From: Algimonas porphyrae
GTDB lineage: Bacteria; Pseudomonadota; Alphaproteobacteria; Caulobacterales; Maricaulaceae
Assembly: GCF_041429795.1 (NCBI RefSeq)
Contig: NZ_CP163424.1
Coordinates: forward strand, 2,730,001-2,794,000
Length of the DNA stretch: 64,000 nucleotides
Reading direction: 5' to 3'
The stretch's first letter is position 1, and each line of letters opens with the position of its first letter. The translations under genes and the position numbers were made by a program. Below, piece by piece: positions 54,531-63,160 of the stretch. The notes beneath the pieces were generated by a model. It did not search any database. It worked only from the letters and a program-made list of their open reading frames with translations, and had not been told where the DNA came from.

Positions 54531-55069
54531 CAGCGCAGCTCCTGTCCGTAAATATTGAACACGCCGTCGCCGATACCGGGAATATGATGCACCGTGTGCA
54601 AGCGTTGCGAGCCTAACGCTTCGGCGACCTTTTCAGAGCCGACATTGCCCTCTTCGATCACGTGAATGACCGAGTCCCAGCCAAGGTCGTCACGCACATA
54701 GTCGATGCAGGCGCGGCCTGCTTCACGCGCAAAGCCCTTGCCGCGATAGTCGGGGTGCAGGGTCCAGCCGACTTCGCGCCCAGGCCAGCCTTCCGGAAAC
54801 CAGGGCCCGACGTCGCCGACCCATGCGCCGCTGCTCTTCTCGATGACGGACATGAAGGAATAGCCGCGGGTCAGATGATGGCCGAGAAAGGTCGCCAGGG
54901 TTCGCCATGTCTGAGCGACATCCTTGGTTTGGCCACCCAGAAAGCGCATTGTTTCAGCATCGGCATAAGTCTCGCAAAAGCCCTGCAGATCGACCTCAAT
55001 GTCGATCGGGCGCAGGATCAGCCGCTCCGTTTCCAGCGTTGGCCCTAATCTGTGTCCGGTCTTCTGCAT
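54530..55069 (-). CDS. GNAT-family N-acetyltransferase (RimJ/RimL-like)
   Basis: A 179-residue acetyltransferase. It starts TLETERLILRPIDIE, has EVGWTLHPDYRGKGFAREAG (acetyl-CoA-binding Q/RxxGxG/A pattern), and ends with GNVGSEKVAEALGSQRLH, all typical of RimJ/RimL-like enzymes. It transfers an acetyl group to a protein N-terminus or small amine; target unknown. Confidence 0.9.
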   Translation of the reverse strand: MQKTGHRLGPTLETERLILRPIDIEVDLQGFCETYADAETMRFLGGQTKDVAQTWRTLATFLGHHLTRGYSFMSVIEKSSGAWVGDVGPWFPEGWPGREVGWTLHPDYRGKGFAREAGRACIDYVRDDLGWDSVIHVIEEGNVGSEKVAEALGSQRLHTVHHIPGIGDGVFNIYGQELR

Positions 55070-55160
55070 AAGGACGTTCTACCCCGTTGCCATTGGCGCA
55101 GACCAGCCCTAAAGCGCGGCCCGTCACGTGGGCCATCGGGCCCGCGCTGAGCCGCGAGAT

Positions 55161-55247
55161 GGTCAGGTGGCTGAGTGGTTGAAAGCGCCGGATTCGAAAT
55201 CCGGTATAGGGGCAACTCTATCGCGGGTTCGAATCCCGCCCTGACTG
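55161..55247 (+). tRNA. tRNA-Ser (anticodon CGA)
   Basis: Class II tRNA with a long variable arm (TATAGGGGCAACTCTA). Anticodon stem CCGGA/TCCGG with loop TTCGAAA (anticodon CGA), acceptor GGTCAGG/CCTGACT (first pair G-U), T arm GCGGGTTCGAATCCCGC. Discriminator G at 55247. CCA is not encoded. It reads UCG. Confidence 0.95.
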
Positions 55248-55260
55248 CGCGGCGGCGCGA

Positions 55261-55280
55261 TCCGGCAAAGCCGGAATTTT
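55261..55280 (+). terminator. Terminator of tRNA-Ser
   Basis: TCCGGC and GCCGGA form a 6-bp stem around AAA, followed by ATTTT, 13 bases past the tRNA. Confidence 0.75.
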
Positions 55281-55352
55281 CGATTGATAATCAAAAATTA
55301 TGATGCGCCGTGACTGCAACGAACGGATCAGCTATAAGCTGTTCAATCATAT

Positions 55353-56267
55353 CTATTTCTCAAATACTTCTTCGCGATGCCACCGTAAAAACGTCGCATG
55401 AGGCCTATCCTGCAATTTTTCCGGGAACCTCATCTTTCTATCAGCGAAGAGTAGTCGATCGAGGCTGTCGACGTCATTGATCTTCCGCGATGTTAGAATT
55501 TCACCGTCATCGCTCAACGCCAACAGCCCTCTGTCAAACATCCAGTGGACAGTGCCGGATAGGGCCAAACCATTAACCACAGCATCGGGCCCACCGCATT
55601 CGACAGGACGAATATGTGCAGCCTGAACTTCTGCACGTCCACCGCCATTGACAAAGCCCAAGCCGGTTAGCGCGCAACGCCCTCCATAAGCCCCGATTAC
55701 CCGGGCGCGGAATGTCCGATCGCGGGCGGCGCGATTGAGATAGGTTTCAACACGCTCCCTTTTACGTGGCCCTTCAAAAGGCGTCTGTAAATCCTCCACC
55801 TCCAATAGGGGATCGTCCAGTTTGTCTTGCCGCGGCAACATCAAAGCCGCATCAGCTCGCGTACCCAACCTTAGTATTTCCCAGAAATCTTCCTCACGTA
55901 TCGGCTGCACAGCATTTCGCACAATTCCGTTCGGCCTTCCTGGAGATTTTTGGACAAGACTCGAATGATAACATCCATCCTTGCGACGGAGTGGAACGCG
56001 ATGCGCGAAATCGAGATAACTCCCGGGTACGTAATCCGCATAAAACTTACCCTCTGTCTTAGGATCCGGGCGGGTACCGGCAATTTCTGCTACGGCATAA
56101 TAAGTTAGCGGATTACTTCCTCCTCCTTTACCAGATTCATAAAGAATAACCCAGTCACCGACCCTGTCCAGAACACGGCTATGATAGCTTTTCGGGTAAT
56201 GGTAATGCGCGCCCTCCTCGTCATCGTAGATCGAGGCGGGGTTTTGGATGAACACCCCTTTAGGCAT
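55353..56267 (-). CDS. HNH endonuclease with N-terminal EVE/PUA-like domain
   Basis: The 304-residue protein has an N-terminal domain of ~130 residues (YPKSYHSRVLDRVGDWVILY; YYAVAEIAGTRPDP) like the EVE/PUA-type domains that read modified bases, and a C-terminal HNH domain: GGRCALTGLGFVNGGGRAEV, QAAHIRPVECGGPDAVVNGL and HWMFDRGLLALSDDGE, with His, Asn and His of the metal site. Such proteins are often restriction enzymes, sometimes acting on modified DNA. Its ATG shares one base with the gpmA stop (TAATG), so it is coupled to a glycolytic gene. More AT-rich than neighbours. No methylase is beside it. Confidence 0.82.
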   Translation of the reverse strand: MPKGVFIQNPASIYDDEEGAHYHYPKSYHSRVLDRVGDWVILYESGKGGGSNPLTYYAVAEIAGTRPDPKTEGKFYADYVPGSYLDFAHRVPLRRKDGCYHSSLVQKSPGRPNGIVRNAVQPIREEDFWEILRLGTRADAALMLPRQDKLDDPLLEVEDLQTPFEGPRKRERVETYLNRAARDRTFRARVIGAYGGRCALTGLGFVNGGGRAEVQAAHIRPVECGGPDAVVNGLALSGTVHWMFDRGLLALSDDGEILTSRKINDVDSLDRLLFADRKMRFPEKLQDRPHATFLRWHREEVFEK

Positions 56268-57019
56268 TAACTTTTTCCGGACTCCGGCAAATCCTTTGCA
56301 CGGTCTGCATCAAGATAGCGCGCGCTGAGGACCTTTTGTCCTTGGCCGAGCTCCATCAGCAGCGGATTTCCCGTCGGGAATTCGAAACCCGGAATGTCGG
56401 CGTCGGCGACTTCGAACAGGTCCTTCATCAGGGCGCGCAGGGAATTGCCGTGGGCGCTGATGATGAGGTTGTTGCCGCCATCGAGGAAGGGCCGGATCTG
56501 AACATTGAAATAGGGCAGGACCCGTTCCGTCGTCATCTTCAGGCTTTCGCCGCCCGGCAGAATGGCCGGATCATAGCCCGCATATTTCGGATCATTGGCC
56601 GGATGATAGTCGTGAGTCGCATCGATCTGCGGCGGGGGAACGTCAAACGACCGGCGCCAGATGTGGACCTGTTCATCGCCGTGCTTGTCGCGCGTTTCCT
56701 GCTTGTTCAGGCCCGACAGCGCGCCGTAATGCCGCTCATTGAGCTGCCAGGCCTTGGTCACCGGAATGTGCATCTGATCGATGCCTTCGAGCGTCATCCA
56801 GAGCGTCTTGATCGCGCGCTTCTGGAAAGAGGTGAAAGCCACATCGAAGCGGATATCTTCCGCCGCCAGCATCGCGCCCGCTTTCGTTGCTTCGGCGACG
56901 CCGCGATCTGTCAGATCGACATCGACCCAGCCGGTGAAACGGTTCTGTTCATTCCAGATGGATTGACCATGCCGGACGAGCACGAGTTTCGACCTGATAT
57001 CGGTCATCTGTTCTGACAT
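56267..57019 (-). CDS. gpmA: 2,3-bisphosphoglycerate-dependent phosphoglycerate mutase
   Basis: A 250-residue histidine phosphatase-fold enzyme interconverting 2- and 3-phosphoglycerate. LVRHGQSIWNEQNRFTGWVD holds the phosphohistidine, and LNERHYGALSGLNKQE and SAHGNSLRALMKDL are typical. GGAGG lies 8 bases before ATG 57019, deciding that start over the one four codons in. Its stop overlaps the HNH gene. Confidence 0.96.
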   Translation of the reverse strand: MSEQMTDIRSKLVLVRHGQSIWNEQNRFTGWVDVDLTDRGVAEATKAGAMLAAEDIRFDVAFTSFQKRAIKTLWMTLEGIDQMHIPVTKAWQLNERHYGALSGLNKQETRDKHGDEQVHIWRRSFDVPPPQIDATHDYHPANDPKYAGYDPAILPGGESLKMTTERVLPYFNVQIRPFLDGGNNLIISAHGNSLRALMKDLFEVADADIPGFEFPTGNPLLMELGQGQKVLSARYLDADRAKDLPESGKS

Positions 57020-57083
57020 GGGCCGGGCCTCCTGTAACGGGCGCGGGCCTAGACGAGTCGGGTGAGGGTGGCAACGGCTGACG

Positions 57084-57671
57084 CTAGCGTGTCATCGCGT
57101 CCGAGGCATTGACCAGATTAAAAAATTCCGCCCGCGTTTCTGCCTTCAGGAACTGCCCATCGAGCGCAGAACTGATCATGCGGTGCGGGGTCCGGATACC
57201 GCGCATCGTCATGCAGAGATGTTCGCCCTTGGCCATGACGGCGACATTCTTGGTCCCGAGAATACGCTTCAGATCGTCGGAAATGTCTGCGACCAGCTTT
57301 TCCTGCAGGCTGAGCGCATGGGCATTCTTGTGCGCGATCCGGGCGAATTTCGACAGGCCCAGAACCTTGTCATCCGCTATATAGGCGACCGAGACATCAC
57401 ACCAGAATGGCAGCATGTGATGTTCGCACATCGACCAGACGCGCATACCGGTTACGGCGACCATCTGATTATGGCGGACAGAGTCGAAAGTCGTTTCGAG
57501 CTTGCCGGGATCATATTCGATGAATTCGCGGTAGAAATCGGCAATCCGGCGCGGCGTTTCAAGCAGACCTTCCCGGTCAGGATTCTCCCCGATCGCGATC
57601 AGCAGCTCGCGCACCAGCGTTTTGACACGCTCATGATCGATAGTTTTCGGCGAAAGATGCTGTTCCGGCAT
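57084..57671 (-). CDS. folE: GTP cyclohydrolase I
   Basis: First enzyme of folate/pterin synthesis, converting GTP to dihydroneopterin triphosphate. The 195-residue protein has zinc and catalytic motifs: WSMCEHHMLPFW and GEHLCMTMRGIRTP, plus RVKTLVRELLIAIGENPDRE near the start. Length and motifs fit the homodecameric FolE type. Confidence 0.97.
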   Translation of the reverse strand: MPEQHLSPKTIDHERVKTLVRELLIAIGENPDREGLLETPRRIADFYREFIEYDPGKLETTFDSVRHNQMVAVTGMRVWSMCEHHMLPFWCDVSVAYIADDKVLGLSKFARIAHKNAHALSLQEKLVADISDDLKRILGTKNVAVMAKGEHLCMTMRGIRTPHRMISSALDGQFLKAETRAEFFNLVNASDAMTR

Positions 57672-57778
57672 AAAAAGGATCCCTGTCTGGCAGAGTGTCT
57701 ACGCGAAAAGCCGAGCAAACGATTGTAAAAGATTAGTGATCTGCGACCCGACGCGCACCTTGCGACCCACCGTCTGTC

Positions 57779-58192
57779 CTATAGTGCTGCCCGGATTGCC
57801 GCGACGCGCTTGCGGTTCGCGCCCATATCCGAATGACCGACGCGGGAGGCTGAACGGACGTGCCAGACCGTGCCGTCGCGTCGGAATTCGACATCATCGA
57901 CGAACCGCATCAGCCCGCTCGTGTAGGTCGTCGCAATATAGTCATTTTGATCAGAGACGATCTCTCCGCCTGTCGCCGCAATCGCTGCCAATAGTCCCGC
58001 CTTGTCCGTTTGCAGCGGTTCTACCTGTTTGGCAGCCGGGGTTCCCAACTCGGAACTGACGCAGTTCGGTTTGGACGGCAGAGGGGCCAGGCGGTCATCG
58101 ACCAGGCCGATGGCATGACCCCGGCGGCTGAGCAGAGACAGAAGGATCATGGCGACCAGAATGATGAGAGGGATGAGAAGCAGCAAGCGCAT
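57779..58192 (-). CDS. DUF1499 family membrane-anchored protein
   Basis: A 137-residue protein with an N-terminal membrane segment (LLLLIPLIILVAMILLSLLS) and a DUF1499 domain: PSKPNCVSSELGT near residue 40, IVSDQNDYIATTYTSGLMRF and DDVEFRRDGTVWHVRSASRV. The family has no known reaction. It is 5 bases after a hydrolase gene on the same strand. Confidence 0.85.
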   Translation of the reverse strand: MRLLLLIPLIILVAMILLSLLSRRGHAIGLVDDRLAPLPSKPNCVSSELGTPAAKQVEPLQTDKAGLLAAIAATGGEIVSDQNDYIATTYTSGLMRFVDDVEFRRDGTVWHVRSASRVGHSDMGANRKRVAAIRAAL

Positions 58193-58197
58193 GATGG

Positions 58198-59223
58198 CTA
58201 TGTGACCTGTTTTCCATCCGTTTGAAAGACGTCTTTGCCGATATGCTCGTCATACCAGGTCGGCCCCAGCAAGGACTGGAAGAAGCCATTATGCCCGCCA
58301 TGGTCGTGAATGATCATGCGTGAGCCGGGAGACAGGGTCAGCCGCTGCACGTCGCGCTCCGGAATCATACCATCATCACGCGCGGTGATGATGTCTACCG
58401 GCACGGGAATGCGCGCCAGATCGGATGGATCCACGCGGTAGGCGTTGAAGTAATCCTCCATCCGCGCATATTTCGAATAAGCAGGCAGCAGCTTTTCCGT
58501 AATGCCCAGCACCCGGCGTTCGCGCAGCATGTCATTGAAGTCATAACGGTCCGGGAACAGGGACTGTTTGCGCGCCAGGCTGGTCTTCATCTTCTTCAGG
58601 AAATAGCGCCGATAGAGCGGGTTCGCGTCAACCAGCGGGGCCGCGCCCCACGGATCCACGACCGGGCTGATCGCATAGATGCGTTGCAGTCTGTCGATGG
58701 TCAGATCACGCAGCGAGCGGGCGATGCGCAGAGCGAAATTCCCGCCCAGTGAGAAGCCGACAATATAGACGGGCGCGCCCTCCGATAGCCGGGCGGCCTG
58801 CTGCACGGCATTGTAAACCTCGTTGAAACGCGTGGAAAAGAACAGCCCCTTGTTCAGGTCGTGACTGCCGCCATGGTCGCGGTAGTTCAGGCGGAAGACA
58901 CTGGCCCCGCGCTGATACATATAGCGACCGCAGCTGACGACATAGGTGCTGTCCTGCGAGCCTTCCCAGCCATGCAGAAAGATGAATAGCGCCCGATTAT
59001 CGGGATTGCGCGAATGGCTGCCCTTCAACCGGACCCCGTCTTCGCAATCGAGAATGACGTCTTCGGCCGCGTCGATCATGGGATTGGGACCCCGCTTGCG
59101 GAAGGACTGGCTGGCAAGCGCCGTCTGGATGATACCCGGGCGCAGCCAGAAGGGTGGGTCGAACGGTTCGACCCGTCGCTCCGCGCCTGACGGCAGCCCT
59201 GCATTCATGTCGATGATCTGCAT
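58198..59223 (-). CDS. Alpha/beta hydrolase of the YheT/ABHD group
   Basis: A 341-residue cytoplasmic hydrolase. HGWEGSQDSTYV, RLNYRDHGGSHDLNKGLFFS, VGFSLGGNFALRIA (nucleophile Ser) and the end ARDDGMIPERD with HDHGGHNGFFQSLLGPTWYD (acid and base) match the YheT-like family. The N-terminal FWLRPGIIQTALASQSFRKR is the conserved opening. Substrate unknown. It is upstream of DUF1499 in an operon. Confidence 0.88.
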   Translation of the reverse strand: MQIIDMNAGLPSGAERRVEPFDPPFWLRPGIIQTALASQSFRKRGPNPMIDAAEDVILDCEDGVRLKGSHSRNPDNRALFIFLHGWEGSQDSTYVVSCGRYMYQRGASVFRLNYRDHGGSHDLNKGLFFSTRFNEVYNAVQQAARLSEGAPVYIVGFSLGGNFALRIARSLRDLTIDRLQRIYAISPVVDPWGAAPLVDANPLYRRYFLKKMKTSLARKQSLFPDRYDFNDMLRERRVLGITEKLLPAYSKYARMEDYFNAYRVDPSDLARIPVPVDIITARDDGMIPERDVQRLTLSPGSRMIIHDHGGHNGFFQSLLGPTWYDEHIGKDVFQTDGKQVT

Positions 59224-59295
59224 AGGCGGACAGTTTAGCGTCCTGCGGACCTTAGCACCAGATGTCCGCCACAGGCGCTAGAATGATCGACCTAA

Positions 59296-59763
59296 TCAGC
59301 TGCAGAGATGCCGTTTCACGACGGCGCCCGCCTTGCCCATATCGATCCGGCCTGCATAGCCGGACTTCAACTGACCCATGATCTTGCCCATGTCTTTCAG
59401 GCAGGTCGCGCCAGTATTCTCGACCGCCCTGGCCACGGCGGCTTCGACTTCGTCGTCGGACATGGGTTTGGGCATGAAGCTGCGGACCACGACGATTTCC
59501 TCGCGTTCACGCTCGGCCAGTTCGCAGCGGCCATTATCTTCATAGGTCTTCGCCGCGTCTTCGCGCTGCTTGACCATCTTGGTCAGAATGCCGAGAATTT
59601 CGGCATCATCGATACCGCCGCACCGATCCGCGGCGCGCGCAGCAATGTCGCGATCCTTGATCGCCGCACTCATCAGACGCAGTGTGGACAGCCGCACGCC
59701 ATCCTTCTGACGCATCGCGTCCTTGGTGGCGACCTTGATTTGGTCGCGAAGGGGTTCGCTCAT
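59296..59763 (-). CDS. GatB/YqeY domain protein
   Basis: ATG 59763 gives 155 residues; longer frames overlap the carA side. EPLRDQIKVATKDAMRQKDG, LSTLRLMSAAIKDRDIAARA and the closing GKIMGQLKSGYAGRIDMGKA are YqeY signatures. YqeY resembles the tail of GatB of the amidotransferase that makes Gln-tRNA. It is divergent from carA, a widely conserved pairing in proteobacteria. Confidence 0.92.
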   Translation of the reverse strand: MSEPLRDQIKVATKDAMRQKDGVRLSTLRLMSAAIKDRDIAARAADRCGGIDDAEILGILTKMVKQREDAAKTYEDNGRCELAEREREEIVVVRSFMPKPMSDDEVEAAVARAVENTGATCLKDMGKIMGQLKSGYAGRIDMGKAGAVVKRHLCS

Positions 59764-59973
59764 AATGTCTCTCTTGCGGGCCAGCCGCTGTGACGCTGCC
59801 AGTTCTGACAGGCAGCGGGATATAGGGGCGGAACGCCCCACTGCCAAGACACAGTGTCACAGGGCGCGAAAACAGGGTTTCGATCCTGTTGATGGGCGGA
59901 CAGGATCGCTTGCGAATCCATTATGCCTCGCGCATAGGGCACGCCTAGCAGCGACATGCTAGGATTGACCGAC

Positions 59974-61140
59974 ATGAATACTGATTTCACGCCTGATCCC
60001 GTACCGACGGCGGTTCTTGTGCTGGCCTCGGGCGAAGCCTTTTACGGCATCGGTATCGGCGCGGAAGGCCGCGCGGTCGGCGAGGTCTGTTTCAACACCG
60101 CCATGACGGGCTATCAGGAAATTCTGACCGATCCGTCCTACGCCGCGCAGATCGTCACCTTCACCTTCCCGCATATCGGCAATACCGGCACGACCGAAGA
60201 AGATGAGGAAGCCACGACCGACGCCGCCCGCATCGCAGCGCGCGGCGCGATTTTCCGCGCATCCGTAACCCCGGCATCGAGCTGGCGGTCCGAGACTGAG
60301 CTGGGCGACTGGCTGTCCGCCCGCGGGATTATCGGCCTGTCCGGTATCGATACGCGCGCCCTGACAGCCCATATCCGTGATCACGGCATGCCCAACGGCG
60401 TTATCGCCCACGCGCCTGACGGGCAGTTCGACATTGTCGCGCTGGCCGAGCAGGCCCGCAGCTGGAACGGTCTGGTCGGTGCGGATCTGGCCAGAGACAT
60501 GGCGGCGGACGGTCCGTTCGACTGGCGGCAGGCACGCTGGCAATGGCCGGACGGACATCGCGATGCGGACGGCACCCGGAAAGTCGTGCTGATCGATTAT
60601 GGCGTCAAAAGGAACATTCTGCGCAATCTGATCAGCGCTGGCCTCGCTGTGACCGTCGTGCCGGGCACGACATCCGCCAAGGCCATTCTCGCACTAAACC
60701 CGGACGGCGTCGTCCTGTCCAACGGACCCGGCGATCCGGCGGCGACGGGCGACTATGCCATTCCCGTCATCCGCGATCTGATCGCAGCCGACATGCCGAT
60801 CCTCGGCATCTGTCTCGGCCATCAGATGTTGGCACTGGCGCTGGGAGCGAAGACGGTCAAAATGGAACAGGGCCATCACGGCGCGAACCATCCCGTCATG
60901 GACCACACGACGGACAAGGTTGAGATCGTGTCGATGAATCACGGCTTTGCGGTCGATCAGGCGTCCCTGCCCGACACGGTCGAAGAAACGCATGTCAGCC
61001 TGTTCGACGGGTCCAATTGCGGAATCCGCCTGAAAGGCAAGCCCGTCTTTTCCGTGCAGCATCACCCCGAAGCCAGCCCCGGCCCGCAGGACAGTGTCTA
61101 CCTGTTCGACCGCTTTGCGGACGCAGTGAAAGCGGCGTGA
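59974..61140 (+). CDS. carA: Carbamoyl-phosphate synthase small subunit
   Basis: ATG 59974 has AGGA 9 bases upstream; an ATG at 59956 is an alternative. The 388-residue protein has the CarA N-terminal part ([20 protein letters not shown]) and the class I glutaminase: [28 protein letters not shown] (catalytic Cys) and [20 protein letters not shown] (His and Glu). It supplies ammonia to CarB for arginine and pyrimidine synthesis. The carB gene is not adjacent here: a lipoprotein-like gene follows, with a GTGA-type overlap at one possible start. Confidence 0.96.
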   Translation: MNTDFTPDPVPTAVLVLASGEAFYGIGIGAEGRAVGEVCFNTAMTGYQEILTDPSYAAQIVTFTFPHIGNTGTTEEDEEATTDAARIAARGAIFRASVTPASSWRSETELGDWLSARGIIGLSGIDTRALTAHIRDHGMPNGVIAHAPDGQFDIVALAEQARSWNGLVGADLARDMAADGPFDWRQARWQWPDGHRDADGTRKVVLIDYGVKRNILRNLISAGLAVTVVPGTTSAKAILALNPDGVVLSNGPGDPAATGDYAIPVIRDLIAADMPILGICLGHQMLALALGAKTVKMEQGHHGANHPVMDHTTDKVEIVSMNHGFAVDQASLPDTVEETHVSLFDGSNCGIRLKGKPVFSVQHHPEASPGPQDSVYLFDRFADAVKAA

Positions 61141-61169
61141 TAGGTTCAGCGCTGAGACTCATCAGTGTC

Positions 61170-61844
61170 ATGCGTCGTGTGATAGGTGGTTTTGCTCTGG
61201 CTGGCCTTTCAACTCTCGCAATTGCGTCGAGTGGGTGTACGAGCAAGACAGATAAACCGATCGAACCGGCCATCACAGAATCAGACGACACTGCATCTGT
61301 CGTTCTGATATTTATGGGCTTCCATTCCGAACCGCATACACATCAGACGCTCGCAGAGACGGGATTCGACCCGCGACCGATTGGCTATCTTGGCGTTGAT
61401 GTCGTCTCAGCGCATGAGGCGTTTGACACGGCAGCTATGGCTTCAGGGTTTGACGTGATCGATCCGGAGCCCTTCATCCAGGACGTCATTGACACGACAG
61501 AGGCTGATGCGTTGTGGTTGGGGATGAAGACTATGCTGCATCCGATCCGGGATTATCTGCAGACAGCGAACCCTAGTTGCGACCGATGCTCCGCGCTGGA
61601 TACCCGCTTTGTCCTGCAACCTAATAGCGCTGAGGTGTGGACAGACAACGATCGCATTCTGTTTGTTGGCGCGCTGGAAAGCCCAAGCCCTATAAACCGC
61701 GGGCTGCGGTCGGGGATCGGCGTCTTCATGTTCGATGGAAATGGACAGTTTCTCAACCATCGTTTCATCGATTACAATTTTTCAAATTACGACACAGCGT
61801 CGCTGGCAGGTGATCTTGTGAGCGCCGCCAACTTACTCGACTGA
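61170..61844 (+). CDS. Secreted protein of unknown function, possible lipoprotein
   Basis: ATG 61170 gives 224 residues with MRRVIGGFALAGLSTLAIAS then SGC, a weak lipobox. GTG 61137, overlapping the carA stop, is alternative. The mature part has VVLIFMGFHSEPHTHQTLAE, ADALWLGMKTMLHPIRDYLQ, and two Cys (NPSCDRCSALD) close together. No family recognised. Presumably co-transcribed with carA. Confidence 0.6.
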   Translation: MRRVIGGFALAGLSTLAIASSGCTSKTDKPIEPAITESDDTASVVLIFMGFHSEPHTHQTLAETGFDPRPIGYLGVDVVSAHEAFDTAAMASGFDVIDPEPFIQDVIDTTEADALWLGMKTMLHPIRDYLQTANPSCDRCSALDTRFVLQPNSAEVWTDNDRILFVGALESPSPINRGLRSGIGVFMFDGNGQFLNHRFIDYNFSNYDTASLAGDLVSAANLLD

Positions 61845-61867
61845 CCCAATGAGCGCCTGAGTGATAC

Positions 61868-62896
61868 CTAGTCCTCCATAATGACCGCGCCATTCGCAAT
61901 CAAATCCCTCGCACTCGCCATCAGGCTTTCCTTTGCGGGGCGCGGAACGACGCCTGTCAGCGACGTGACATAGGCACTATTCGCCGTCGGTTTATGGCCG
62001 AGATCGGGCAGGATAGTTTTGATCCGGTCATCGAAGAGCGACATCAGCCGCAAGGCGAAGTTCGGCGCTTCCCCGCGCGGGAGCTTGGCTTTCGGATACT
62101 CAGCCCGAAGCGTGTCTGCGATCTGTCCGAAAGTCAGCGTTTCACCCGCCGCCATCAGCCGGCGACCCGCCGCATCCGGTGCCGTCATGGCGCCGACATG
62201 GATCGACGCGCAGTCGCGTACGTCCACGACCGGATAGGCCACCTTCGGCACAGCCGGGAATTCGCCGTTCATCATGTCCCGCACCACCTGCAAAGACGCC
62301 CCGCCATTATCGAATGGATCAGGCCCGAAGACGAGCCCCGGATTGACCGTCGTCAGCCGATCCTTAAATCCCTGGGCCTCTGCATAGGCCCATGCGGATA
62401 GTTCTGCGCGCGTCTTGGAGACACCGTAAGCCGGGATCGGTGCCCAGTCCGGGTCTGACCAGTCATGCTCGTCATAGGTCTTTTCCTTGCCGCGCCCGGG
62501 CTGCATCATCATGGCGACCATGGACGAGGTCAGGACGATCCGTTCCGCGCCGGCAGAAAAGCCGTTTTCCAGCACACGTTGCGCCCCGGCGCGCGCTTCC
62601 GGGACAAGCGCTTCCCGGTCGCTGGGCGATTCCAGCGGGAATGGCGAGGCAATATGCTGAATATAGCGACAGTCCTTGACGGCATCCCGCCAGCCTTCAT
62701 CGGCTCCCAATTCCGCCTCGACCAGTTCGACCTGCGAAATGTCCACACCCGTGACGGCCATCGCGTCAAGTACTCGACGGCCCTTGGCCTTGTTGCGGAC
62801 AGTCCCGCGAACGCGGAAGCCCTTTTCGATCAGCTTCGCCGTGACGTGGCTGGCAATATATCCGGTAAGACCGGTGACAAGAACAAGATCCGACAT
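61868..62896 (-). CDS. NAD(P)-dependent epimerase/dehydratase (dihydroflavonol reductase-like)
   Basis: ATG 62896 gives 342 residues. It starts LVLVTGLTGYIASHVTAKLI (nucleotide-binding Gly-rich loop), has the catalytic Tyr-Lys in AYGVSKTRAELSAW and an SDR-extended layout with NPGLVFGPDPFDN. The dihydroflavonol-4-reductase-like group uses NADPH on ketone or aldehyde substrates. Substrate unknown. Confidence 0.9.
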   Translation of the reverse strand: MSDLVLVTGLTGYIASHVTAKLIEKGFRVRGTVRNKAKGRRVLDAMAVTGVDISQVELVEAELGADEGWRDAVKDCRYIQHIASPFPLESPSDREALVPEARAGAQRVLENGFSAGAERIVLTSSMVAMMMQPGRGKEKTYDEHDWSDPDWAPIPAYGVSKTRAELSAWAYAEAQGFKDRLTTVNPGLVFGPDPFDNGGASLQVVRDMMNGEFPAVPKVAYPVVDVRDCASIHVGAMTAPDAAGRRLMAAGETLTFGQIADTLRAEYPKAKLPRGEAPNFALRLMSLFDDRIKTILPDLGHKPTANSAYVTSLTGVVPRPAKESLMASARDLIANGAVIMED

Positions 62897-62973
62897 GCTC
62901 CACCTGTAGCGTGTTCCGGCCCGCACGTCATGCAAAGAGACGCAAAAAGAACGATGGCGCATCGCTATTGGCA

Positions 62974-62992
62974 GGAATTGCGCTGCAATTCC
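62974..62992. promoter_or_regulatory. Inverted repeat upstream of the bacteriophytochrome gene
   Basis: GGAATTGC (62974-62981) and GCAATTCC (62985-62992) are perfect 8-bp arms with a 3-base spacer, in the 264-base gap between the reductase gene and the phytochrome gene. This is a possible operator. The rest of this gap has no coding feature I can support. Confidence 0.5.
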
Positions 62993-63160
62993 CGCTGCGA
63001 CATGTTAACGGTGGATAATCTCAACATGCTTGATCTTGTGAAGGCATACCCGCATGCAGAGCGTCGGTACGTGCACCTGGGAACGCAGTGCGGCGATCAC
63101 TGCATGGCCGGATCTCCGAAAGGATGATCACTGAACGACGTTACGGAAGCAGCGAACGAT

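Noticed and set aside
55161-56267. tRNA-Ser as an integration site for an island with the HNH gene
   Set aside because: No second copy of the tRNA 3' end, integrase or transposase is seen in the window, and the HNH gene is coupled to gpmA.
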